Part shown: positions 34,366 to 42,152 of the stretch, piece after piece
Layout: every line of letters begins with the position of its first letter
Numbering within the stretch: position 1 is the first letter of the stretch
DNA from: DTU089 sp002440045
GTDB lineage: Bacteria; Bacillota; Clostridia; Oscillospirales; Acutalibacteraceae
Length of the DNA stretch: 64,000 nt
Reading direction: 5' to 3'
NCBI GenBank assembly: GCA_937885695.1
Contig: CALABP010000055.1
Span: 1 to 64,000 of the forward strand
Made by a program: the position numbers and the translations under genes
The notes under the pieces: generated by a model
Database searches by the model: none
Told to the model about the DNA's origin: nothing
What the model saw: the letters and a program-made list of their open reading frames with translations, nothing else

Positions 34366-35571
34366 ATGGACAGAGTCATACTTCACTGTGACTGCAACAG
34401 CTTTTTTGCATCGGTCGAGGCGGCGCTTGACCCAAAACTTAACGAATATGCTTTTGCCGTATGCGGCGACCCCGAGCGCCGCCACGGAATAGTGCTTGCA
34501 AAAAACGAAAAAGCGAAGCGTTTCGGCGTTGTGACGGGTGAGCCGATATGGAAGGCAAAGGCAAAGTGCCCAAAGCTTGTTACGGTTATGCCGACTTACG
34601 GAAAGTACAGTGAATATTCAAAGCGCGTTTTTGATATTTATTGCAGATACACAGACCTTGTCGAGCCGTTCGGAATTGACGAATGCTGGCTTGACGTTTC
34701 GGGTACGACGCATCTTTTCGGCGACGGCAAAACGATTGCCGATGAATTGCGGCGCGTTATAAAAAGCGAGGTCGGCATAACAATCTCGGCAGGGGTTTCT
34801 TATAACAAAATTTTTGCCAAAATGGGCAGCGACTACAAAAAGCCCGACGCCACAACGGTTATTGACCGAAATAATTTTAAAGAGCTTCTTTTTCCGCTCC
34901 CTGCGGGCGCGCTTTTGGGCGTGGGCAAAAAAAGCGAAGAGCGCCTTAAAAGTCTCGGCATAAAAACAATCGGCGAAATTGCGAACGCCGACGCAGATGT
35001 TTTAAAGACATTTTTGGGAAAAGGCGGCGAAGAGCTGCACGAATACGCAAACGGCAGAGAGTTTTCTCAGGTTAAGCCCTATTATTACAAAGACGAGCAA
35101 AAGTCAATAGGCAACGGAATGACTTTTAAGCGCGACATTAAAACCGAAAGCGAGGCTAAAACCTGTATCTATTATATATGCGACAAGGTTTCATCGCGCA
35201 TGCGAAAGCAGGGCGTTCTTTGCCGCGACATACAGGTGGCGCTTAAAAATACCGAGCTTTGTACGCGCGTCCGTTCAAAAAAACTGCCGTCGCCGACAGA
35301 CCTTGCGTTTGAATTGGCAGATGCGGCTATCAAAACGGTTTTTGAAAGCACGGGCGTTTCGTTTGAGCCTATCAGAGCGATTACCGTCACGGGGACAGGG
35401 CTTGTTAAATCAAGCGATTTCTGCGAACAGCTGTCGCTTTTTGACCTTGATTACAATTTTAAACGCGCGCGTGAAGAAAACCTTGAAAAAACGCGTGACG
35501 CCATTGCCGAAAAATTCGGAAAAAACGCCGTTAAAAGGTGCTCTTTAATGAAAAACGAATTCGGCATATAA
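34366..35571 (+). CDS. dinB: DNA polymerase IV (Y-family translesion polymerase)
   Basis: This 401-residue Y-family polymerase has a palm with catalytic acidic residues in LHCDCNSFFASVE (Asp8) and GIDECWLDVS (Asp/Glu near 104), the YSEYSKRVF finger segment, a thumb HhH region (GVGKKSEERLKSLGIKTIGEIA) and a little-finger domain. The C-terminal EQLSLFDL is a beta-clamp-binding motif. It copies damaged DNA and is induced by LexA cleavage, as the promoter shows. The start ATG follows GCGGAGG. Confidence 0.96.
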   Translation: MDRVILHCDCNSFFASVEAALDPKLNEYAFAVCGDPERRHGIVLAKNEKAKRFGVVTGEPIWKAKAKCPKLVTVMPTYGKYSEYSKRVFDIYCRYTDLVEPFGIDECWLDVSGTTHLFGDGKTIADELRRVIKSEVGITISAGVSYNKIFAKMGSDYKKPDATTVIDRNNFKELLFPLPAGALLGVGKKSEERLKSLGIKTIGEIANADADVLKTFLGKGGEELHEYANGREFSQVKPYYYKDEQKSIGNGMTFKRDIKTESEAKTCIYYICDKVSSRMRKQGVLCRDIQVALKNTELCTRVRSKKLPSPTDLAFELADAAIKTVFESTGVSFEPIRAITVTGTGLVKSSDFCEQLSLFDLDYNFKRAREENLEKTRDAIAEKFGKNAVKRCSLMKNEFGI

Positions 35572-35587
35572 ATCGGGAGGGATAAAT

Positions 35588-35845
35588 TTGCGATGCACCG
35601 TTTCGGACTTAAGGTCCAAAGAAGTAATAAATATGGAAACGGGCTGCCGTATGGGCTGTGTGAGCGACGTCGAAATTGACACTTCGACGGGCTGCCTTTT
35701 AAGTATAACGGTTTTTTGCGGCAAAGGAATATGCGGCGTTTTCGGCAAGGGCGACGAGATTGTCATTTGCTGGCGCGACGTTATCGTGATAGGCGACGAC
35801 ACAATACTTGTAAAAGCGGGCGGCAGAGGCGCCGTCGGAAAATAA
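35588..35845 (+). CDS. YlmC/YmxH-family PRC-barrel sporulation protein
   Basis: This 85-residue protein starts with TTG behind GGGAGG. The sequence CTVSDLRSKEVINMETGCRMGCVSDVEID is the PRC-barrel strand pattern of the YlmC/YmxH family, annotated as sporulation-associated in Bacillus and Clostridia. Its precise role is not known. It lies 16 nt behind dinB and may be read from that promoter as well. Confidence 0.85.
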   Translation: MRCTVSDLRSKEVINMETGCRMGCVSDVEIDTSTGCLLSITVFCGKGICGVFGKGDEIVICWRDVIVIGDDTILVKAGGRGAVGK

Positions 35846-35992
35846 CAAAAAAATGCAGCGAGCCGTCGTCAATTTCAGACAACGGCCCGTTGCATTAATT
35901 ATTATACTTATAAAATAAAAATAGTTGCAGACTGCCAAAAATCAGTTGATAATTTCAAGAAACCTGATGCATACCGAATTGTAAGTTCTTAT

Positions 35993-38470
35993 TTATCGTA
36001 TTTTTCTTTTGTAAGTACATCCGGTTTTATGGTAATTGGAGCAACCGAAAAATTCGCCATATGGACCGGTGCGCTTTATCAAATGCCCGCCGCAAAGAGG
36101 ACATTCAAATTGCTCTCTTTTCAATTCATCTCCATATTGCTCTTTAAGTTCCATTGCAAATTCAGATTCTCTCCCGTCAACAGTAATGATAAAAGCTTTT
36201 TCCTTTGCTCTGGTTAATGCAACATAAAATAAGCGGCGTTCTTCTGCATTAGGGTATTGGTCGCAATTATCAAGCAATAAATTTAAAATCGGAGCGTCCT
36301 GAATCTTGCTCGGAAAGCCCATTCTTGATTTTTTATTATTTATTATAAAGACATAATCTGCTTGAAGTCCTTTTGATTTGTGCGCTGTCAAGAATGACAT
36401 ATTTAAATCGGGATGCGATTTTGATTTAACTTCTATAACCCCCTTCGGGTTATTATACTGGCAAGAAAAGAGTCCGCTGTCATCCAATAGCTTTGCATCA
36501 AATGAATATCTGCCGATAAAAAATACACTGCTCCCTTTAGGAATGTCATTCAGCTTTTTTGACATAAACTCAATTGCATATTTCTCTGTATAGCCGGAAA
36601 TTTCGCCAAGCGGAAAACCGGAATTTTCAGGCCTTCCTTTGATGCATTTTTTGATTTGAGCCGGATTTTGCATTATAAATCCGCCGCTTATTTCAATTAG
36701 CTTTTGAGAAAATCGATATGTAGTTTCAATTTTGCTTACTTCTGTTGCACCCCAGTATTTTGGAAAATTAAGAATAAATCCAATGTCGCTTCCGGCAAAG
36801 CGATAAATACTTTGCCAATCATCACCGACGCAGAAAAGCTCATAATCATTTGATTTGCGCAGACAGTTTAAAAGCATAAAGCGAGCTTTGGATATATCTT
36901 GGTACTCATCGACAATCACATATTTGTATGGATTGGTGTATTTCCCTTGTCTCACATATTCGGAAGCAATGTTAATCATATCGTTAAAATCAATTTCTTT
37001 TTCGCGCAAAAGATATTTGCAGTATTCATTAAATATCGGTTCAAGCAACGACAGTAAAATATTGTTCGTTTGAATATTGCTTCCAAAGTGATTTAATTTG
37101 CGGACAGTTGCTATATCATAACCGTTGCTCTTAATCAGGTTAATCAGTGTTTCAAACAATTCTATAATACCATCAAGTAAAGAATCGCTTTCTGCGGCAA
37201 CCTGTTCCCACAGTTCTTTAGAAGATTTTGGAATTAAAGTAACCGAAGCTGCCACAAGTTTCTCTTTCAATGCGTCAAGCAGAATACCCTCAAATTTCTC
37301 ATAAGCATAGCATTCAATCATTGTGGTTTGATGTTCACGGTGAGTATCGCGTTTCCACTTCATAGAAGCACGATACGCTTCCGTTGCACTCATTCCGTTT
37401 ATAGGTTTGAAATAAGACGGAACTTCTAAGTTTCGGTTGACACCAAAATATTCAATGTAGATATTATAATCGGGAAGATAAAAATCCGGGTGATATTGAC
37501 CGTATTCGCCGGTACGTGTATCAAATTCATAAGGGTGTTCATAAATATAGCGTACGCCGTTTTGTGTCAGAAAATTGCCAATATCCATTTCACCGTAGCT
37601 TTTCACTTTTTCATTATTAACTGTAGTCGGCGGATTCAATTTCAGATATTCATTATATTCTTCCTGCGATTTGAATTCAAATTCCGATTTTGCCACTACG
37701 CGATTATACAGAAGATAAGAACTCAGCAAATTGAGATAAGCGTCAGATTGCATATTTAATAAAAGTTGCTCTTTTATAAATTTTCGCAAATTTATTTGTG
37801 TGATTTTCGGCATTACGCCATTGACCTGCGAGATAATATTCAATCCGAGTTTATGAAATGTTGAAGCAGTGATATTGTGTCCTGTTTCAGCAGAAATGCG
37901 TTCGCTCATTTCGGAAGCGGAAGCGTTGGTAAATGATAATACTAAAATATCTTGCGGTGAACATTTGCCTGTTTTGAGAAGATATTTGATTTTCCCGATG
38001 ACGGTGGTTGTCTTTCCTGTACCGGCGCCGGCTATTACCAAATGATTATGAGCTTCTTTGACAATACAGGTCATTTGCTGTTTATCGAGGGTACGCCCCT
38101 CAACACCGCCGATAAGAGCGTAGGCTGACTGTACTTTCATGCTTGCGGCTCGCTCATTGTGTATAATAATGTGTTGCGACATTGAACGTGCAACAGCCGC
38201 CAACTTTTGTTGTTTGGAAGATAAAGCATTATATTGAGCGGCTTTTTTCAGATATTGAATTTTCTGCGTCTCCAAATCTGACAGTATTTGGCTGTTTCGG
38301 TTTCTCCATTCCGTTTCATACCGAGGGTCAATAAATTCTTGCGGCTTTGAAAATGTGGATTTGACCTCCGACAGTGCAGCGTCTATACGAGAAATCAATT
38401 CATTGCAAGCGTCATTTTGTTCCTGAGCTTTCTGCTGATGATGTTCAATTATATTTTTAATAAACCCCAT
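35993..38470 (-). CDS. DNA helicase IV-like superfamily 1 helicase with nuclease-like insert and zinc ribbon
   Basis: This 825-residue protein has a helical N-terminus (1-115) and a UvrD/Rep motor with Walker A AGAGTGKTT (about 147-154), Walker B VDEYQDI, VGDDWQSIYRFAG, and late motifs FLTAHKSKGLQADYV and RRLFYVALTRAKE. Between motifs is a segment YHPDFYLPDYNIYIEYFG, a PD-(D/E)XK-like block also seen in helicase IV proteins. The C-terminal CPLCGGHLIKR...FGCSNY is a topoisomerase-type zinc ribbon. The gene is clearly more AT-rich than its neighbours and stands alone, suggesting acquisition. Repair or anti-phage roles are both possible. Confidence 0.88.
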   Translation of the reverse strand: MGFIKNIIEHHQQKAQEQNDACNELISRIDAALSEVKSTFSKPQEFIDPRYETEWRNRNSQILSDLETQKIQYLKKAAQYNALSSKQQKLAAVARSMSQHIIIHNERAASMKVQSAYALIGGVEGRTLDKQQMTCIVKEAHNHLVIAGAGTGKTTTVIGKIKYLLKTGKCSPQDILVLSFTNASASEMSERISAETGHNITASTFHKLGLNIISQVNGVMPKITQINLRKFIKEQLLLNMQSDAYLNLLSSYLLYNRVVAKSEFEFKSQEEYNEYLKLNPPTTVNNEKVKSYGEMDIGNFLTQNGVRYIYEHPYEFDTRTGEYGQYHPDFYLPDYNIYIEYFGVNRNLEVPSYFKPINGMSATEAYRASMKWKRDTHREHQTTMIECYAYEKFEGILLDALKEKLVAASVTLIPKSSKELWEQVAAESDSLLDGIIELFETLINLIKSNGYDIATVRKLNHFGSNIQTNNILLSLLEPIFNEYCKYLLREKEIDFNDMINIASEYVRQGKYTNPYKYVIVDEYQDISKARFMLLNCLRKSNDYELFCVGDDWQSIYRFAGSDIGFILNFPKYWGATEVSKIETTYRFSQKLIEISGGFIMQNPAQIKKCIKGRPENSGFPLGEISGYTEKYAIEFMSKKLNDIPKGSSVFFIGRYSFDAKLLDDSGLFSCQYNNPKGVIEVKSKSHPDLNMSFLTAHKSKGLQADYVFIINNKKSRMGFPSKIQDAPILNLLLDNCDQYPNAEERRLFYVALTRAKEKAFIITVDGRESEFAMELKEQYGDELKREQFECPLCGGHLIKRTGPYGEFFGCSNYHKTGCTYKRKIR

Positions 38471-39082
38471 AGTTTCTTCCTCTTTTGAAATACATATAAG
38501 TATTCATCGGTATTTGAATTTTGCAAGCTTATATGGCAAATTTAATAAGCAATAAAACTTTCTTATTCGTGTAAGGGAAAAATTCAATGACAAAATATTC
38601 TTAATTATGTGTTTTATTGCGGCAGTCGATACGCAAAGATTTGCGAAAGCGGATTTTGTTTAAGGATATTATAACACAAGTTGTCAAAAACGGCAATGTG
38701 TTACGATAAATATCTATAAAGCGGCGCGTAATTGCCAAAGCAACAGGGGTTTCGGTAGACATAAATGAATTGAAGCAATATGTTCTGAGAGCTTTGATTT
38801 TTAGTGCTTTCGTGCGTTTAAAACCGTGATTGAAATGCTTCTATTGTACATATGCGGATTCCTTTTGATTTTTTATTAATCCAATAAATCAAGTGTAACA
38901 ATTACATTGGGATTTTTTAAAAATGATAAATATTTGCCCTTGAATGTGCAAAAACAGACGACACTCAACCAAAGTTGAGTATAGTCTGTTTGATTTTGAT
39001 AGCGTTTGATAGGTATTGCTATGTGTGTTTATTAGGTTCAAATTCTGTGATGTCGTTGTTGATTGATAACAGCTCGTTGACT
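38471..39082. other. AT-rich intergenic region of about 0.6 kb without a convincing gene
   Basis: This gap separates the helicase gene from the spoVA operon. A short open stretch at about 38728-38830 reads RVIAKATGVSVDINELKQYVLRALIF before a stop and may be a gene remnant, but it lacks start and ribosome site. A strong hairpin is at 38952-38991. No tRNA or recombinase remains were recognised that would explain how the AT-rich segment arrived. Confidence 0.6.
38952..38991. terminator. Hairpin terminator at the end of the spoVA operon
   Basis: Stem AAACAGAC ... ACTCAAC, loop CAAA, GTTGAGT ... GTCTGTTT. A-rich and T-rich flanks make it usable in both directions. Confidence 0.75.
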
Positions 39083-39247
39083 TTACGCCTTTTTCATATC
39101 CGTTTTAAGCGCCGAAACCGCCGAGACGGCTTTAAAAAGCGTATACATAACAAGTATGCACGACAAAAGCATTTTGAGTCTTGAAATTCTTTTGAATGTT
39201 TTTGTGAATTTTTCAATGTTTTTAAGAGTGTTATAACAGCCTTCCGT
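39083..39247 (-). CDS. 54-residue single-span membrane protein ending the spoVA operon, apparently ACG-started
   Basis: Behind the spoVAD-like gene is a strong AAAGGAGG site (complement of 39255-39262), then 7 nt and ACG at 39247-39245. From it runs an open frame of 54 codons: a basic N-terminus (KNIEKFTKTFKRISRLK), one hydrophobic segment (MLLSCILVMYTLFKAVSAV) and a Lys-ending tail. The only in-frame ATGs are inside or after the membrane segment and have no ribosome site. It is the third gene of the operon, where SpoVAE usually lies, but it is not SpoVAE. Function unknown; the reading frame itself needs proof. Confidence 0.5.
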   Translation of the reverse strand, partial: TEGCYNTLKNIEKFTKTFKRISRLKMLLSCILVMYTLFKAVSAVSALKTDMKKA

Positions 39248-39277
39248 AAAAATTCCTCCTTTAACTGCGGTGTGCTT

Positions 39278-40291
39278 TCAGTCCGACGAGAGCAAAACTC
39301 CGTGCGCTATAGCGGGTATAGACTCGCCCTGAAGCATAGAGGTCGGCGAAAGAAGCGCGCCCGTCGCCACGAAAAGCACTCGGTTAAGCTCTTTTGTTTT
39401 AAGTCTGTTCAGTATATACGAGCACACGACCGAGGCGCTGCAGCCGCACCCCGAGCCGCCGCTGTGAACATCCTGACCGTCAAGGTCAAAAATCATAAGT
39501 CCGCAGTCGTTGTGCACAGCCGAAATATCAATTCCGTTCTCTTTTAAAAGAAGCTCTTTTAAAAGCCTGCTGCCGGTTTTTCCGAGGTCGCCCGTAAGAA
39601 TTATGTCGTAATCCTCGGGAACGCTGTTTGTGTCTTTTAAAAACGAGGCAATTGTGTCAGCCGCGGCGGGCGCCATGGCGGCGCCCATATTGTTTTGGTC
39701 TGTTACGCCGTAATCGCAGACCTTGCCGAAAATAACCGCGTCAACGCGCGGCGCGCCGCCGACGTTTCCTTTAACAACCGCCGCGCCCGCGCCCGTCACC
39801 GTCCACTGCGAAGCGGGCGTTCTTTGGCCGCCGTATTCAAGCGGGTATCTGTATTGCCTTTCGGCAGAGCAAAAGTGCGACGACGTGGCGGCAACCGCAA
39901 GCCCCAAAGCGCCGCCGTCTGTAAGCGTTGCGGCAAGCCCCAAAGAAAGCGCCATTGTAGAGCATGCCCCGTAAAGCCCCGCGAACGGCATTTTTAAATC
40001 CCTTAAACCGAACGACGAGCCTATACACTGGTTTAAAAGGTCGCCCGAAAGCGTAAGATTTACATTTTCGGGCGACTCGTTTGCTTTTTCAAGCGCTCTT
40101 GTAATGGCGTCTTTTAAAAGAGCCGTTTCAGCCTTTTCAAAGGTTTCGCACCCTACGAATTCATCATCATAGATTTTGTCGAACTCGTTTTTCAAAGGGC
40201 CTTCGCCCTCTTTTTTGCCCGCAACGGCGGCGTTGCCCGTAATTGCGGGGCGCGTGGGCAAAAATATGGTATTTCCGTTTCTTGTCGGCAT
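39278..40291 (-). CDS. spoVAD: Stage V sporulation protein AD
   Basis: This 337-residue protein has the thiolase-like SpoVAD fold: VETFEKAET-LLKDA, LSGDLLNQC-GSSFGLRDL, GLYGACSTMALSL (Cys at the thiolase nucleophile position), AATSSHFCSAERQYRYP, and a C-terminal GGSGCGCSA. SpoVAD binds dipicolinic acid for its uptake into the forespore and release at germination. It lies 21 nt behind spoVAC. Presence of this operon marks the organism as a spore former. Confidence 0.95.
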   Translation of the reverse strand: MPTRNGNTIFLPTRPAITGNAAVAGKKEGEGPLKNEFDKIYDDEFVGCETFEKAETALLKDAITRALEKANESPENVNLTLSGDLLNQCIGSSFGLRDLKMPFAGLYGACSTMALSLGLAATLTDGGALGLAVAATSSHFCSAERQYRYPLEYGGQRTPASQWTVTGAGAAVVKGNVGGAPRVDAVIFGKVCDYGVTDQNNMGAAMAPAAADTIASFLKDTNSVPEDYDIILTGDLGKTGSRLLKELLLKENGIDISAVHNDCGLMIFDLDGQDVHSGGSGCGCSASVVCSYILNRLKTKELNRVLFVATGALLSPTSMLQGESIPAIAHGVLLSSD

Positions 40292-40312
40292 GAAAATTTC
40301 CCCCTCTTATGC

Positions 40313-40750
40313 TTATACAAGTCCGAAGATGTAGATTATCAACCCGTAAATGCAGGCAGCCGTACAGCCGTAAACGATAACGGGACCCGCAAGATTGAAC
40401 ATTTTTGCGCCCGTTCCGAGAATCCTGCCTTCGGCGCTGAATTCAACCGCGGGCGAAATTACCGAGTTTGCAAAGCCCGTAATAGGCACAAACGTGCCCG
40501 CGCCTGCAACCTTTGCGATTTTATCGAATACGCCGAACGAGGTGAGTATGGCGGTGAGCACAATAAGGCTTACGGATACGCCGATTTTTACTTCGTCCTC
40601 GGTCATATCGGTGGTTTCAAAAAAACTTCTTAAAGCTTGCCCAAGACAGCAAATTCCGCCGCCGAAAACAAAAGCCGATAAAAGGTCTTTTAAAAGAGGT
40701 GATTTGTCGGTAGAGGCGCCGACCATTTTTAAATATTCGGAATTAGTCAT
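40313..40750 (-). CDS. spoVAC: Stage V sporulation protein AC
   Basis: This 145-residue integral membrane protein has about four helices (AFVFGGGICCLGQAL, VSLIVLTAILTSFGVF, FANSVISPAVEF, VYGCTAACIYGLIIYIFGLV) and the SpoVAC-typical GAGTFVPITGFANSVISPA. The ATG at 40750 follows GGGAGGT; a longer reading has none. SpoVAC forms the mechanosensitive channel component that moves dipicolinic acid with SpoVAD. Confidence 0.94.
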   Translation of the reverse strand: MTNSEYLKMVGASTDKSPLLKDLLSAFVFGGGICCLGQALRSFFETTDMTEDEVKIGVSVSLIVLTAILTSFGVFDKIAKVAGAGTFVPITGFANSVISPAVEFSAEGRILGTGAKMFNLAGPVIVYGCTAACIYGLIIYIFGLV

Positions 40751-40860
40751 AATACCTCCCAAAATTTTTATTTCGGAAATAATTGTAACCGATTTTTGGA
40801 AATTTATACGTAAAAAAGCCGCAATTCGCATGAACGGCGAATTGCGGTGTGTTAATTGTT

Positions 40861-41511
40861 TTATCGGTTCAAAATGTCCGACGGCTTATATAATAGGTAT
40901 GTCGCGCCGGCTTTTTTTAATTCTTCTTCGTTGCCGAAGCCGTAAACCGCTCCGGCGCTGTCTATACCGGCAAGCTTTGCGCCCTCTATATCATAAAATC
41001 TGTCGCCCGTCATAAGGGCTTTTTCTTTATTGTTGCCGCCTAAAGCCTCAAAAGCCTCGTTTATAAGGTCTTTTTTGCTTGAATGCGTGTGCTCAAACGT
41101 TTCGCCCGCAATGTAATCAAAAAGCCCGAATATGCCGAGTGCCTTTGCGATTTCTTCGACAAACAAAAGCGGCTTTGACGAGGCTATTGCAAGCTTCTTT
41201 TTGCGCGCTTTAAGCTCTTTTAACATTGCTTCAACCCCGGGGTAAAGGGTCGATTCTTCACACGCTTTTTTGCTGTAGCGCTCGCGGTATTTTGCTATCA
41301 GCATATTTGCGGTTTCGTCGTCAACGTTATAAAGCTTTGTAAAGCTTTCAAAAAGCGGCGGCCCTATAAAATAGTCAAGCTTTTTGTCGTCGGTTTCTTC
41401 AATACCCAAAAAAGAAAGCGCATATTTTACCGAATTTTTCACACCCGGAATCGTATCCGAAAGCGTTCCGTCAAAATCAAAAATATAAATATCGTATTCT
41501 TTCAACTTCAT
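40861..41511 (-). CDS. HAD-family phosphatase, phosphoglycolate-phosphatase-like
   Basis: This 216-residue protein has HAD motif I FDFDGTLSDT, motif II IASSK, motif III lysine in the SSKKDLINEAF region and motif IV GDRFYDIEGA. The cap domain is the helical C1 type, as in Gph and PpaX. I chose the ATG at 41511, which starts just before motif I; a reading 174 nt longer runs through promoter-like AT-rich DNA. Substrate may be phosphoglycolate, pyrophosphate or a sugar phosphate. It is divergent from the Stn-like operon. Confidence 0.9.
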   Translation of the reverse strand: MKLKEYDIYIFDFDGTLSDTIPGVKNSVKYALSFLGIEETDDKKLDYFIGPPLFESFTKLYNVDDETANMLIAKYRERYSKKACEESTLYPGVEAMLKELKARKKKLAIASSKPLLFVEEIAKALGIFGLFDYIAGETFEHTHSSKKDLINEAFEALGGNNKEKALMTGDRFYDIEGAKLAGIDSAGAVYGFGNEEELKKAGATYLLYKPSDILNR

Positions 41512-41620
41512 CACCGCATATATATTACAATATGTTTTCTTTAATGTAAACATTAATTTATGCAAATTCAAAAAATCGGCAACGGTGCCGAAATTTGTCT
41601 TTAAAACCTTGAAAATAATA

Positions 41621-41649
41621 TTGAAAAAAGCCTTGTAATGTAATAAAAT
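41621..41649 (+). promoter_or_regulatory. Promoter of the Stn-like flavoprotein operon
   Basis: TTGAAA (41621-41626) is followed by 17 nt and TAAAAT (41644-41649), about 24 nt upstream of the GTG start. Confidence 0.7.
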
Positions 41650-41672
41650 ATCAAGATAAGCGAGGTGTCTGT

Positions 41673-42152
41673 GTGGAAAATTCATATAAAGAAAAAATAA
41701 AAAACGCAGTTGCAGCCTGCGGCGACCCCGAAGAAAATCTTATAACGATTTTGCAGATTATACAAAATGACGAAGGCTATATTTCAAAAGACGCGGTAAA
41801 AGCTTTAAGCGAAATCGGCGGCATTCCCGAAAGCAGAATTATGGGCGTTGCGTCGTTTTATGCGGGTTTTCGTCTTAAACCCGTCGGCAAATACCGAATA
41901 ACCGTCTGCAAGGGTACGGCGTGTCACGTCAACGGCAGTGAACGTATAGGCGAAACCGTCTGCCGCCTTTTAGGCGTGCCGTCGGGCGAGCTTTCAAAAG
42001 ACGGGCTTTTTTCGTGGGAAGAGGCGGCCTGTCTCGGCTGCTGCAGCATTTCGCCCGCGATGATGATAAATTCAACCGCCTACGGCGAACTTACGCCCGA
42101 AAAGGCAGAGCATATTATAAATGAAATACGGAAAAAGGAGGGCGTGCTGTGA
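41673..42152 (+). CDS. NuoE-like [2Fe-2S] subunit (StnA-like)
   Basis: This 159-residue thioredoxin-like [2Fe-2S] protein has cluster ligands Cys79, Cys84, Cys120 and Cys124 (CKGTAC and CLGCC) as in the 24-kDa subunit of complex I, HydC and NfnA-like systems. It starts with GTG behind GCGAGGTG. Its TGA overlaps the next gene's start, so the subunits are made in equal amounts. It should pass electrons to or from the FMN subunit encoded next. Confidence 0.9.
   Translation: MENSYKEKIKNAVAACGDPEENLITILQIIQNDEGYISKDAVKALSEIGGIPESRIMGVASFYAGFRLKPVGKYRITVCKGTACHVNGSERIGETVCRLLGVPSGELSKDGLFSWEEAACLGCCSISPAMMINSTAYGELTPEKAEHIINEIRKKEGVL

Noticed and set aside
34366..35571. Calling the Y-family polymerase UmuC
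   Set aside because: Length, HhH region, clamp-binding QLSLF tail and absence of an adjacent umuD fit DinB better.
38728..38830. Possible recombinase or transposase remnant in the AT-rich gap
   Set aside because: The readable peptide is about 30 residues, without any motif, start or ribosome site. No family could be named.
38975..39184. Open frame of 69 codons on the plus strand opposite the spoVA operon end
   Set aside because: It starts inside the terminator hairpin, has no ribosome site, and overlaps the better-supported 54-codon minus-strand frame.
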